Shown here piece by piece: positions 22,138 to 31,004 of a stretch of 31,004 nucleotides of DNA (position 1 is the first letter of the stretch; each line of letters opens with the position of its first letter). The notes below the pieces were generated by a model, which worked only from the letters and a program-made list of their open reading frames with translations, did not search any database and was not told where the DNA came from. The stretch is from contig LSSN01005664.1 of NCBI GenBank assembly GCA_001970855.1, positions 1 through 31,004 on the forward strand, given 5' to 3'. The translations under genes were made by a program, and so were the position numbers. The DNA comes from Smittium culicis. Lineage: Eukaryota; Kickxellomycota; Harpellomycetes; Harpellales; Legeriomycetaceae.

Positions 22138-23461
22138 ACAATTCCTTCCCCAGAGCTAGAAAAAGTTTATTTATAAGTCAGCTGTCGAATGTTTTTATGT
22201 ATCGTTAGTCTTTTTAACGTAAATATCACAAAAAGTTGAATTTTTTTTGGTTGTGTTGCTATGAAATTTTAGCGTTTTAGGTAATTATTTTTGATTTATG
22301 ATAAGGGTTTAAAATTTATATAAATCCAAAAAGCTATTGCTCTGAAGTAAAGTAGTCTTTTGAGAATATCGCATTTAGCTGATAAAACAAGGGTTTGTTG
22401 AGCAGTGGACTTTATGGCTATTTTATTAATGTATGAATATATTATCTGTATATTTATACTTTATACGTAAAACTAAGCATTCGTGCAAGATAAAAAAGCT
22501 TAAGGGATTAGGTAACAAGATGATCAAAAATTTTGGTATTCTGTACGAAGAGAGAGCTTGGTTTTAATTTGATATAATTGGCCCTACATAATTATTATCG
22601 AATATCATTTACTGATATGAGCAGGGGGGTTTTTTTTTATATCTGCTTCTTTCTTTTGAAATTATAATTTGCTAAAAAATTAAAGGGGATGAATTATTTG
22701 GTAAAAACAGGAAATGGAGTTCCTTAAGTTGTAACTGTATAAACAAAAAAGTGTATACTTCAGCGAAGCTTTTAAAGCTATAGACTGTTTTTTGTACACC
22801 GAACATAGCTAATTGCTTTGAATGCAAATATTTTAAATCTGAATCGCATAAAAGTATTGGATTGCTGCATAAAATCACCAAATAAAAAAATTTCTTAGCA
22901 GCCGATAACGAACCAATAAACCCACTGATCAAATGAGTTTTAAGCGAAATAAGGTTAAAAGTCTCGCATCTACTTTTTCAAATATCTGGGTAGATAAATT
23001 CGGCTATTCGGGTCATATGATTTGCAGACTGAGATAGAGTAGATGAAAGTTACAAAGAAAATATCCAAAATTAGCAATTTTCAATCTACTTTATACTAAA
23101 GATCGTTTAGAGGCAGTAAAATGATTTTCCTATTAATAACAGCCCAAACAATAGCTATAAAACTGTAATCTATGATCTTAATTTGACTTGAATAAAATGT
23201 TTGAGCTATTTTTTACTGTATCAGGATAAAACTCGGCACATTTATAAAACGCTTGGATGTATATCGACTATTTTCCAGATATGAAGTTGAATATTTACTA
23301 AAACGATTCAATAAAAAGCGAGTATTTATGCTTTATCCCCCAACAGTTAAAAGGGCACCAGACTTACATATTTATTGCCCCAAAAGTCTTTATAAAATAT
23401 TTAGGCGCATAGCTATAGAAAACTATATAATCATCTAGATATCTGTTTGCTGTTCAACTTT
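22138..23461. other. Spacer with two short unexplained open frames
   Basis: The plus frame about 23204-23438 (containing LDVYRLFSRYEVEYLLKRF and ending YKIFRRIAIENYIII) and the minus frame 22932-22672 (86 codons) are open but unrecognised. The first is rich in Lys, Arg, Tyr and Phe and reads like a piece of a real protein, but it has no initiation context or partner exons that I can support. Confidence 0.4.
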
Positions 23462-23629
23462 AATTATCCACACACCCTCCCCCCTCCCCCAACTTGAAAA
23501 ATAGATCCTATACATTGAATACTTGTACCATTATTTTGCTCAATAATCCAAAGATAAAAAACTCAAGCTTAATATAATAAACTAAAAAAAAAAAAAAAAC
23601 TTTTATAAGCAATACACATATACACAAAT
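23462..23629 (+). promoter_or_regulatory. Putative promoter / 5' leader of the GH72-like gene with a pyrimidine-rich tract
   Basis: A C/T-rich tract (CCCTCCCCCCTCCCCCAAC, about 23474-23492) lies 140 bases before the ATG, and a long A-run (about 23584-23599) 30 bases before it. Pyrimidine tracts ahead of the start are common in promoters of well-expressed fungal genes. No binding factor can be named. Confidence 0.35.
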
Positions 23630-25195
23630 ATGATCTCAAGATCACTACTTTTCATTCTATCACTTGGTCTAGCAGCTGCAATAGACCCTTTACTATTTGC
23701 AAGTTTCAGGATCATCAACCTTAAAACAAGTAAAGATTTTATATTAAAAGGCATCGCATACCAGCCAAAAAAAGGAGCTCCAGCTGGGACGTTAGATCCT
23801 TTGGCTGATGAAGTTGGTTGCCTCCGCGACGTTGAAATTTTTAAGGATCTAGGAATAAACGCTATCAGAGTTTACGAAGTTGACCCTTCTAAAAACCATG
23901 ATATTTGTATGAAGGCATTATCTAATGCAGGAATTTATGTGATGCTCGACCTTTCAACGCCCGAAGTATCCATTCCTAGAGTTAATCCTTACTGGGATAC
24001 TTATCTGTTAGACCAATACAAATTGAAAGTCGATGCATTTTCAACTTACGATAACATTCTAGCCTTTGTTGCTGGAAATAATGTCACAATTGATGTTGCT
24101 ACGGTCCCCGCCAGCGCTTTTGTTAAAGCTTCGATCAGAGATGTCAAGACATACCTCAAGAGTAAAAACGTCACTATCCCTGTTGGATATACAGGAAATA
24201 TCGATGTTGCTACCAGTTTCCTTAGTAAAAGATTTTTTGAATGCGGAAGTGATCCTCTAGCTATGGCAGATTTTTATGGTTTCTCCATGAGAGATATTAA
24301 AATTGAAGAATCCAATTCAGAATACTATTATAAATTGATGCTAATTAATAGTTATTTTAGCTATACACCGAACTTTATATCTGAATATGGAAATAATAAC
24401 GGCGTTTCGAGTGACTTTTATGATGTTGACTTTATATATAAAAATTCAACATATTCATACTCAGGAGGATTTTTGTTTGGATATTCAAATGAGGGAGATG
24501 GCAATGGACTAGTTGACGTTAATTACGGCAACTCATCCGTTAACAAGTTGCCTCAATATGAAATATTTAAAAAAAAGATAAACCAGGATATTAGTTCATT
24601 TCTACCAACAATTTCGACTTACAAAAATAGGACTGATGTGATAGTTTGTGAATGCGCTGTCAAAAACTGGATTATTAACAATTCATTACCGCCACCACCA
24701 AGCACCGATCTTTGCGACTGTTTAAGCAACACATTTACTTGCCAACTCCCTTCAACATTCAACATCAACGATCCAGACCAATTCAAAATCCTTAATGGAA
24801 AAATGTTTGATTTGTGCAAAAGCGTTGACTGCTCTGATGTTACAGGAAACCCTTTAAAGAATTTCTACGGAAAATACTCGGGGTGCACTCCTGTCCAAAA
24901 AGCCAACTACATATTATCTCTAAACTTTTCCAAAAATAACAATACTGATCAATCCTGTTCAATTGAGGGACTGGACCAATCCCTCGTAATAAATTCAACG
25001 GCACTAAATATTTCTACTTGCCAATCAATCACAGATAACTATTTAAGTGAGTACCCTGGAGGCATAGTTGATGACGGTGCTGACGGAAAAACTAAATGTA
25101 TACCAGTCTCCACAGGCAACAATAAATATTCTTCAAACGTCTCTCGCATGTTTATACTTGCTGCATTTATTTCGCTTATTTCGCTAATTTTGTAG
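23630..25195 (+). CDS. GH72 (Gas/Gel/Phr-type) glucanosyltransferase-like protein with X8-like Cys-rich domain and GPI-type tail; catalytic acid/base missing
   Basis: 521 codons, no intron. Residues 1-17 form a signal peptide. Residues about 20-320 follow the GH72 fold of fungal beta-1,3-glucanosyltransferases, which cut and rejoin cell-wall glucan: KGIAYQP, DPLADEVGCLRDV, GINAIRVYEVDP, YVMLDLSTP, SAFVKASIRDVK, ISEYG, SGGFLFGYSNE. E252 in ISEYG matches the family's nucleophile. The acid/base Glu expected in A-G-N-E-V is Asn here (AGNNV; N151, codon AAT at 24080-24082), and N151-V-T now forms an N-glycosylation sequon. The usual N-x-Y-x-W-C step after DFYG is also gone (DFYGFSMRDI). Residues about 340-490 are Cys-rich like the X8/CBM43 module of the longer Gas subfamily. 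The last 16 residues are hydrophobic, as in GPI-anchor signals. The frame is intact, so the gene is probably used, but likely not as a standard transglycosylase. Confidence 0.92.
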   Translation: MISRSLLFILSLGLAAAIDPLLFASFRIINLKTSKDFILKGIAYQPKKGAPAGTLDPLADEVGCLRDVEIFKDLGINAIRVYEVDPSKNHDICMKALSNAGIYVMLDLSTPEVSIPRVNPYWDTYLLDQYKLKVDAFSTYDNILAFVAGNNVTIDVATVPASAFVKASIRDVKTYLKSKNVTIPVGYTGNIDVATSFLSKRFFECGSDPLAMADFYGFSMRDIKIEESNSEYYYKLMLINSYFSYTPNFISEYGNNNGVSSDFYDVDFIYKNSTYSYSGGFLFGYSNEGDGNGLVDVNYGNSSVNKLPQYEIFKKKINQDISSFLPTISTYKNRTDVIVCECAVKNWIINNSLPPPPSTDLCDCLSNTFTCQLPSTFNINDPDQFKILNGKMFDLCKSVDCSDVTGNPLKNFYGKYSGCTPVQKANYILSLNFSKNNNTDQSCSIEGLDQSLVINSTALNISTCQSITDNYLSEYPGGIVDDGADGKTKCIPVSTGNNKYSSNVSRMFILAAFISLISLIL

Positions 25196-25312
25196 ATCTA
25201 ATTCTAAGGAGTTTTATAGATCATTACTTCTAAACTTTTATATTTTCCAAATTATTATGTATTTTTTTTATCAATTTTTCAATAACTTTATTTCATAATG
25301 ACTAGTATAATT

Positions 25313-25318
25313 AAATAA
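25313..25318 (+). terminator. Possible polyadenylation signal of the GH72-like gene
   Basis: AATAAA about 118 bases after the stop codon. In A+T-rich DNA such hexamers are frequent, so this is only a candidate. Confidence 0.3.
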
Positions 25319-26378
25319 AGCTCAGATAATTAACCTACAATAGCTACAAAGCAAGTGAAATTTCAGTATACTAACTTTTATACTTCTAAAGTAAAGCAAT
25401 TTATTTTGTATTCACAAACCAAGAATACAAATATTAACTTGAAAAAAAAAAAAAAATAGGTGCTGAAATTGAATGATTTCCACCAATTTTCACCGCAAAA
25501 ATTAATAAATTTAAAACACACTCTCCCGTCCAGCATGTATATTTATAAGCTCATTTAGGTATTGTTAGTATACGGAAATTCGCCCTAAAAATATCAACTG
25601 CAAGTATCAAAAATAAATAAAAGGTTCAGAAATATTTAAATCGTTGCTTTAATTTCAGCCTAAAGCTTGAATGCAATCCATTAATGTGAGCTATCGATTA
25701 ATATATAATGTATAGACTAACCATAACGATTATAATAAAAATACTTTCGCTAATGGCTCCAAGCGACAAAATAATACAGCTTTGAATCGTGTTCAAGTTT
25801 AGCCACAGTATGGCCCATTTTATACACTACCTTTATTGTGGCTTTTGAACTAATTTATTGGTCTGATTTTTCCTGTGCCCCATAGTACTGCAATTTAAGC
25901 CAATTAAAAGTCGAGAGCGAAATAAGCTATTCTCGCTTATGGAAAAAGCCAATGAATAATTAGCATCCAGTAGATTTCATTGCCGAATTATGAGCATTTT
26001 GCAAATTATACGAGATAGATGTGCCCAATAGTATCCGTGTATCAGCTTATGATTATAAAGAGATAAATAACTATTGGCTAAATCTGGGAAATAATCGGAC
26101 CAGTACATCCACAGCCTTCAAGTAAAATAGTGCGAATTCTTATACATTTTTAAACTTTTATAACTCATAATTGAATTATTTGAGCTCAAGGTTCATTTTA
26201 TTATAATACAAATTCTTTAGTTTAAATCACAATTCCGCTATAACAATTGCTATTTTCCCACTAGCATTATCCCTTGTCTAACATAAAATTTTATCATCAA
26301 AAATAACATAATACTCTTTCCACGTCTTAATCTACTAGCAGAATCAAATTCACACATATTATCAATAGAGGCTAAATC
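25319..26378. other. Intergenic region, promoter side of the Dsc3-like gene
   Basis: No coding content was seen. Two CCAAT pentamers (about 25898 and 25949), both near an imperfect inverted repeat (AGCGAAATAAGC / TTCTCGCTT), lie 430-480 bases ahead of the Dsc3-like ATG. They may be promoter elements. Confidence 0.4.
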
Positions 26379-27527
26379 ATGGAAATAACGATTCGATTTA
26401 CGCAATCCGAAAACGATTTAAAGATAGATGCGTCTCCAGAAACATCAATCTTAGAGTTGAAAAATGAGGTATTTATTATTTTATTATTCAAAGTAATCAA
26501 TATAAATATGGTTGATTCTAAAGGCATATAAAGTTTATGGGGCTCTGATATAAAAATGATGTTAAAAAGAATTGATGTTAAATAGATAAAAGAAAAATTG
26601 CCTAGTTTCAATCAGAAATTCTTGAGGCTTATTAAATCAGGAAGAATATTGCAAGATTCTCAGACAGTTCGCCAATGCTTTCCAGAAGGCGCAAATGGTG
26701 GCGAAAGCCATTTTATCCATTGTTTAGTATCAGACATCGAAGCTAACAATGGGCAACAACCAATGGTACTAGTATTTTTTTTTTTTACTGCTTTTTTTTA
26801 GATTCGGTTCATAAAATTTTTTTTTGTTGTAACATACTATATAGAGAGAAGATAATAGAAATCTTGGCTTTGACAGACTGCTTGAGGCTGGGATATCTGA
26901 AGAGGAGATTGAAGAAATAAGAAGAAATTTTCATTCAACCCACGGAACTGAGGGCTTTATAAGTAACACTTTTATATAATTCAATTGGTTTTTTTGGGTT
27001 GGAAAAAATTTTTATAAACAGTTTGTATTTATTTATCGATTGAATATTGCAAAAGACAACAATTCACGCTTTATTGTCGAGTTCGATTAGTTTTATTCTA
27101 TGCTTTTGAAATGCGTTTTTAATCCGTAAAACCCTTTTTTTTTTTTTTTTGTATCAAATAGGCGATTACCAAAGGATGAGAGAAATCGAAGAGTCTTGGA
27201 TGAATAGTAACCAAAACGAGCAAGTTCTAGAATCAAGTAAAAGCTCTTTTATTATCATTAATTATTAATGTTATTTGAAAAATATTTATTTAGTGGTAAT
27301 GATATAGTTTAAAAGTGTGTTTTTTCTGATTGTATGTTTTATGAATAGATATGCTGTCACTCATGATGAGTATTTTGGTAGGGATGACGATAGGGTTTTT
27401 TGGAGGAATAATCCCATTTTTCTGGCTTGGGCGAAATAGGAGCGTTTTCCCAACGAGAATAATGTTTGGAGTTATTGGAGGATTTGTGATCAATTTGACT
27501 TTTGGGTTAGTTAGATACTTAAATTAA
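26379..27527 (+). CDS. dsc3: Dsc E3 ubiquitin ligase complex subunit 3-like protein (five exons, 213 aa)
   Basis: Exons by splice signals: 26379-26468, 26586-26765, 26845-26962, 27162-27236, 27349-27527. All introns are GT..AG (117, 79, 199, 112 nt) and the joined frame is open to TAA. Residues 1 to about 85 are ubiquitin-like (MEITIRFTQSENDLKI, then FLRLIKSGRILQDSQTV and a conserved Gly/Cys-containing end). A second conserved part follows (GFDRLLEAGISEEEIEEIRR, then NFHSTHGTE, then DYQRMREIEESW). The C-terminus has two membrane segments, about 156-181 (MLSLMMSILVGMTIGFFGG...) and 191-208, and ends in LVRYLN. This architecture (UBL, DUF2407-type C-terminus, two TM) is that of Dsc3, a partner of the Tul1/Dsc1 RING ligase in Golgi/endosome quality control and, in fission yeast and Aspergillus, in SREBP cleavage. 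The ATG was chosen because it begins the UBL strand directly. The family call is from memory of its layout. Confidence 0.82.
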
Positions 27528-28086
27528 AGCTGAATTCTTCCTATTTTTTCTTTTATTTATCTAAACAGCTAAAGTCTACATCTTTGCAACCGTTAATGAA
27601 CTTTTATAACCAGCTGCTATTCAATTGATGGGGGGGGGGGGTGCTCCCCCATTCCACCTCACACACTCACACATTCAATCCCATCCTATTTATTTATAGT
27701 ATTGGTTTCTATAAATACCTTTAATTTCCGTTTTCGCATTTTCTTGCTCTACGACTATGAGCATCTTATCCTCACTAAATTTATGTTTTACTGATTATAT
27801 TTTTTTTTTGTTTAAACCAGCGCCTGTATTTTTATTAGATATATATTTACTATAATAAAGCTATTAAGCTTATATCTCTTACAACGCTTTTTAATTATCA
27901 TAATATAATAACATGAAAAAAATAACAGCAGTTGGAAAAGGGGAGTGGGAGAGAGAGAAAACGATGTATGGAAAAAAATAGGGGATTTAGATGGTTTGAT
28001 GTTCGTGTATATTTAAAATCAAAGTTTATTAAAGCAGATGGGAGTTATTTTATAATTAGTATATATTATATTTTAGAGAAAAATGT
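27528..28086. other. 3'-to-3' intergenic region between convergent Dsc3-like and bL27m genes
   Basis: Contains the 3' ends of both genes. A G12 run at 27630-27641 is followed by TGCTCCCCC, so a G/C hairpin is possible. A CA-rich stretch follows at 27655-27676 and a T-run near 27800. The plus-strand open frame starting at 27932 is largely antisense to bL27m and not a gene. Confidence 0.5.
27630..27650. repeat. G12 run with adjacent C5, possible hairpin
   Basis: Twelve G residues, then TGCT, then five C residues. It is the most G-rich spot of the right half and lies about 100 bases after the Dsc3-like stop. Confidence 0.55.
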
Positions 28087-29182
28087 CTATTGGTTAAATA
28101 GGGCTTCTTTTTCGGAGAGGTATTTATTGCGGGTATCGATGATTTCCTGTTTCATCCTTGTGCGGTCAACGAGGAAAAACCCGCGCTTTCTGGGGAGGCT
28201 GGTATCTCTTGGGAAGGCATAGTCGGTCTTTTCAAGAGCAACGGCGATGATTCGTCGCTCCTTCTTGTTGTACATCTCTTTATAGAAGCGGACGTACCCT
28301 GGCGACAGCGCAAACAGTGTGTGGTCTTTGCCTATTCCTACCTACAAATAAAAAAAAACCCCCTCAATTATTTATTTTAATAAAATATTTGAACGCTTGC
28401 AAAAGAAAAAAAAAAAAGAAAAAGAAATTTACATTTTCTCCAGGGTGGAATTTAGTTCCTCTTTGTCGAACAAGAATATTTCCAGGAATAACGTACTCGC
28501 CTAATTAAAAATAAAAATAATATAAAAATAAAAATAAAAATTGCGTTCATTGTTCAGCATTAATCTTTTATAGTTAAATGTCAATAATGGTTATAAAAGA
28601 TAAAGTAATTAAAAAAGCTGGTCATTTTAAGTAAAGGTATAAGTGCGATTAGTTAATAAAGCAAAGCAAAGCAAAGCAAAATAAGACAAGACAAGACAAA
28701 CGTACCAGCGGTTTTCTTGGTTCCCAGTCTTCGACCAGCACTATCTCTGCCGTTTCTAGTGGAACCACCAGCTTTCTTTGACGCATTACGGACCTGGAGA
28801 TTCCATACTATACAACAAATTCAAACAAAAATTTTAAAAAAAAAAAGCATGCATAAGTGAATGGAATCGAATAAACGCCTAATCGGTGACAATTATTATT
28901 GTAATTATTGCGATTTTATACACTAGTTATAAAAAACAATCAACTGCAACTAACTTTCTTATAAGAATAATTAATGAGTAGAATGATTTTTTCCAAAAGC
29001 GGCAAAAATGATTAAAATTTCATACTGAAACAGAAAATAAAAGACATATATATATTAATAAAATTGCGTTTTTTTTTTTTTGAGGTTAGCGATTTACCTG
29101 TGTTTAAAGTTTGCTTGATGTTTAGATTTGCGGCATGGATCGATAGATTCGATGCGCTGGTTTTAAAGAAATTGAAAAGCAT
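28087..29182 (-). CDS. mrpl27: Mitochondrial large-subunit ribosomal protein bL27m (four exons, 169 aa)
   Basis: Exons on the minus strand: 29182-29098, 28807-28706, 28500-28433, 28341-28087. Introns (290, 205, 91 nt) are GT..AG and the joined frame is open to TAG. Exon 1 encodes a 28-residue start ([20 protein letters not shown]...) without acidic residues, a typical mitochondrial targeting leader. The bL27 signature follows: [20 protein letters not shown], then [20 protein letters not shown] and [16 protein letters not shown]. The Lys/Gly-rich arm after the leader is the part that in bacteria reaches the peptidyl-transferase centre. About 45 residues follow the bacterial-type core, a C-terminal extension as in other mitochondrial homologues. 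No single open frame covers the gene; the small frame 28275-28087 is only part of exon 4. The symbol is generic; the yeast homologue is called MRP7. Confidence 0.9.
28661..28699. repeat. Compound pentanucleotide microsatellite in a bL27m intron
   Basis: Four GCAAA units (28661-28680) followed by three GACAA units (28685-28699). On the gene's strand it starts within a few bases of the 5' splice site of the second intron (donor at 28705-28704). Length changes here could affect splicing. Confidence 0.8.
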
Positions 29183-29835
29183 TGTTCTTTGCTATATGAA
29201 AAATTGTACCCTCTTAATAGCGATATTTCTGGTAGAAGTGTCGATTCGGACGGTTATTCTTATTTTCTCTTGCTTGTTAAGAGCAACTCGTATAATTAGC
29301 GTGCTTTTTGTTTCCAAGCTCTGGACTATAAAGTTAATTTTCAATTGAAACAATGAAAATATGAAATTAAAATAAAAAAAAACAGCTGTATGAATTCTTT
29401 GATTAGGTGCAACGAAATAATTAGCCACTGATAGATTACCAAAAATAAAATAAAAAAAACTTTTCAGTGCTTTCAGATCAGCTCAGATTTAATTATCGAA
29501 TATGGCTTTATCTTAAATACTGTGTTTGCCAATAACATTTAATTATTTCCATGATTAAGATTAGGCTCTAGCCAATTATGATTCATAATATACAGACTTC
29601 AAGACAAAAAAAAAATAAAAGTGTAAGTAAAAAAAAAGATGAATTTATTGGGTGATGAGCAATGATAAAAAATGGAATATCAAAAATAAAGGAGAGGTTA
29701 AAAAAATCGTGTTATGGATTGAGTTATCAGAGAAAATAGGAAGACAAAGTAATGAAAAAGGGTAAAGGGGGTGAGTGCTATCCCGCTCATATAGATAAAT
29801 ATCTAAAAAAAAAAAAGATGATTATAAAAAAAAGA
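29183..29835. other. Intergenic region between bL27m and HMG-CoA synthase
   Basis: Both neighbours lie on the minus strand, so this holds the bL27m promoter and the HMG-CoA synthase 3' end. Open frames on either strand around 29192-29428 have no recognisable content. Confidence 0.55.
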
Positions 29836-31004
29836 TTATTGGGAGGTTTTGTAGCTTCTTCGCCACATGGAGTCAACAGAGTCCAAGTAGACAGTTCCGG
29901 GAAACAGCTCAGAAACAGGACCTTGTGGGGAGTAAGAGACTTTGTTATGGACATTTTCGCGGAGGCTCATGATAGCTTCGAAGTTTGATGGGGAAACAGC
30001 GATTCTGTCATTTAGTCTAGCTTCCAAGTCGATTTTCTCTACAACAGAAGAAGCATTTCCAGTTACAATGAAGCTGTACATAGAAGCAGCGCACCCAGAG
30101 CCATATGAGAACATAGCAATTCTTTTTTGGGATAGGCCGGATGAGTTACTTGTGGATGATAAAAGGGAAGCAAGCCCAAAGAATACAGAGCCGGTGTACA
30201 TGTTACCAATGTTCTTGGCAGCAAGTAATGAGGGAGCGGTCATTTGTGAGTAGAGAGGTTTAGAAAGAGTGATTAGTAATCTTTCCAAGTTTTTGTTGGT
30301 ATAACTGGATTCCAAAGTTTCATTTGGGAATTGAGCGGCGATTTCAGAGAAATCAGGGTTAGTTGGGTCGCGTAAATAGTCGTTAAATAGTAAGCGAGCG
30401 AAACCTTTAGCGACTTGTTTGGTGTATGGCGAGTGGAATACGAGGTAGTCGATATCAGCAAGAGATGCTAGTTCAATATTTTCGGTCTTTTCGAGTTTTT
30501 CCAAGTAGCCGAGGTATGCGTAGTCCAATGCTTTCAAGTAAGAAACAACAGAGAGAGGGCCGTCAACAGTTGGGAATTCGGAAGACAAGTCAGGTTTATA
30601 GAAATCGTAGCAATGTTCCATAAAGGTGCCTCTGATTGGGAATTCGATGGACAATGGGGCGTTTGGACCAACTAGGATGCAAGAAACACCGGCACCACCA
30701 GAGGGGCGGGCATTTCCAGAGGCGTAGACAGCGATATCACCAGCAACGACAAGGGCAAGTCTTCCATCCCAAGCTCTAGAATCTACCCATTGGAAAGCAT
30801 TAAACAAAGCAGAGGTTCCTCCGTAACAAGCGTTAGTAGTGTCAATTCCTTCGACTGAGAAGTTTCCAGAGTCTTCAAAGAGGGACATTAAGAAAGACTT
30901 TATTGATTTTGATTTATCAATCAAGGTTTCAGTTCCGACTTCCAAGCGACCAATATCTTTGTAGTCAATGTTATACTTGCTCATGAATTGCTTGACAACT
31001 ATTT
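29836..31004 (-). CDS. ERG13: Hydroxymethylglutaryl-CoA synthase, partial (N-terminus beyond the right edge)
   Basis: The enzyme condenses acetyl-CoA with acetoacetyl-CoA to HMG-CoA, an early step of the mevalonate and sterol pathway. The frame is open from the right edge to TAA (29838-29836) and no intron is seen. The first in-frame Met (30984-30982, MSKYNIDYKDIGRLEVGTET) is internal to the family alignment: the frame goes on upstream (IVVKQF), and about 90-100 N-terminal residues are outside the window. Counting from that Met, the catalytic triad is present: general base Glu19 in EVGTE, nucleophile Cys53 in TTNACYGGTSA (34 residues apart, as in the animal enzyme), and His184 in VFHSPYTKQ. 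SYGSGCAASMYSF and the C-terminal YSPQGPVSELFPGTVYL are also typical. It ends in KTSQ without a membrane segment, so it is probably cytosolic. It should be fully active. Confidence 0.97.
   Translation of the reverse strand, partial: IVVKQFMSKYNIDYKDIGRLEVGTETLIDKSKSIKSFLMSLFEDSGNFSVEGIDTTNACYGGTSALFNAFQWVDSRAWDGRLALVVAGDIAVYASGNARPSGGAGVSCILVGPNAPLSIEFPIRGTFMEHCYDFYKPDLSSEFPTVDGPLSVVSYLKALDYAYLGYLEKLEKTENIELASLADIDYLVFHSPYTKQVAKGFARLLFNDYLRDPTNPDFSEIAAQFPNETLESSYTNKNLERLLITLSKPLYSQMTAPSLLAAKNIGNMYTGSVFFGLASLLSSTSNSSGLSQKRIAMFSYGSGCAASMYSFIVTGNASSVVEKIDLEARLNDRIAVSPSNFEAIMSLRENVHNKVSYSPQGPVSELFPGTVYLDSVDSMWRRSYKTSQ

Noticed and set aside
26598..26801. A 67-residue protein starting at TTG, ending in poly-Phe
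   Set aside because: It is exon 2 of the Dsc3-like gene read on into intron 2; the T-run of the intron makes the Phe run.
28087..28508. Plus-strand open frames opposite bL27m (27932-28222 and 28317-28508)
   Set aside because: They are antisense to well-supported bL27m exons or run through its intron.
30982..30984. Met codon taken as start of HMG-CoA synthase
   Set aside because: The frame stays open upstream to the window edge and the family has about 90-100 more residues before this point.
1..31004. CRISPR arrays, bacterial operons, rRNA genes
   Set aside because: None seen; the spliced genes show that this is eukaryotic DNA.

Overview
The window looks like nuclear DNA of a fungus. The spliced genes use GT..AG introns with T-rich ends. 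The set includes a GH72 cell-wall glucanosyltransferase-type protein with a GPI-type tail, a Dsc3-type subunit of the Golgi/endosomal Dsc ubiquitin ligase, a mitochondrial bL27 ribosomal protein and HMG-CoA synthase. The very A+T-rich intergenic DNA and DIRS-like retrotransposons would suit an early-diverging lineage such as the Harpellales (Smittium-type gut fungi). That placement is a guess; the sequence alone does not prove it.

Layout. Positions 1-606 (minus) carry the open C-terminal frame of a non-LTR (LINE-type) retrotransposon with a CCHC zinc finger, running off the left edge. Positions 1485-3656 (minus) encode an intronless 723-residue, serine/asparagine-rich protein with an N-myristoylation-type start. 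From about 3.7 to 23.5 kb there is no recognisable host gene. This block holds two more decayed pieces of the same LINE family (7.7-8.2 kb minus; 22.0-22.1 kb plus) and two decayed tyrosine-recombinase retrotransposons of DIRS type, both on the minus strand. I call these element A (16.3-20.55 kb) and element B (9.5-13.5 kb). Each reads gag - reverse transcriptase - RNase H - methyltransferase-like - tyrosine recombinase, broken by stops and frameshifts. Element A is flanked by inverted terminal repeats. Host genes resume at 23.6 kb: a GH72/X8 protein (plus), Dsc3-like (plus, five exons), bL27m (minus, four exons) and HMG-CoA synthase (minus, cut by the right edge).

Most striking points. The GH72 protein has Asn (N151) where the family has its catalytic acid/base Glu, although the presumed nucleophile E252 remains, so it is probably a pseudo-enzyme or a neofunctionalised protein. 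The two DIRS-like elements were recovered only by reading across frames; no long ORF marks them. The Dsc3 and bL27m gene models were assembled by hand from splice signals and are fully in frame. HMG-CoA synthase (sterol synthesis) and Dsc3 (in some fungi part of the sterol-sensing SREBP pathway) are near neighbours, but a functional link is only a speculation.
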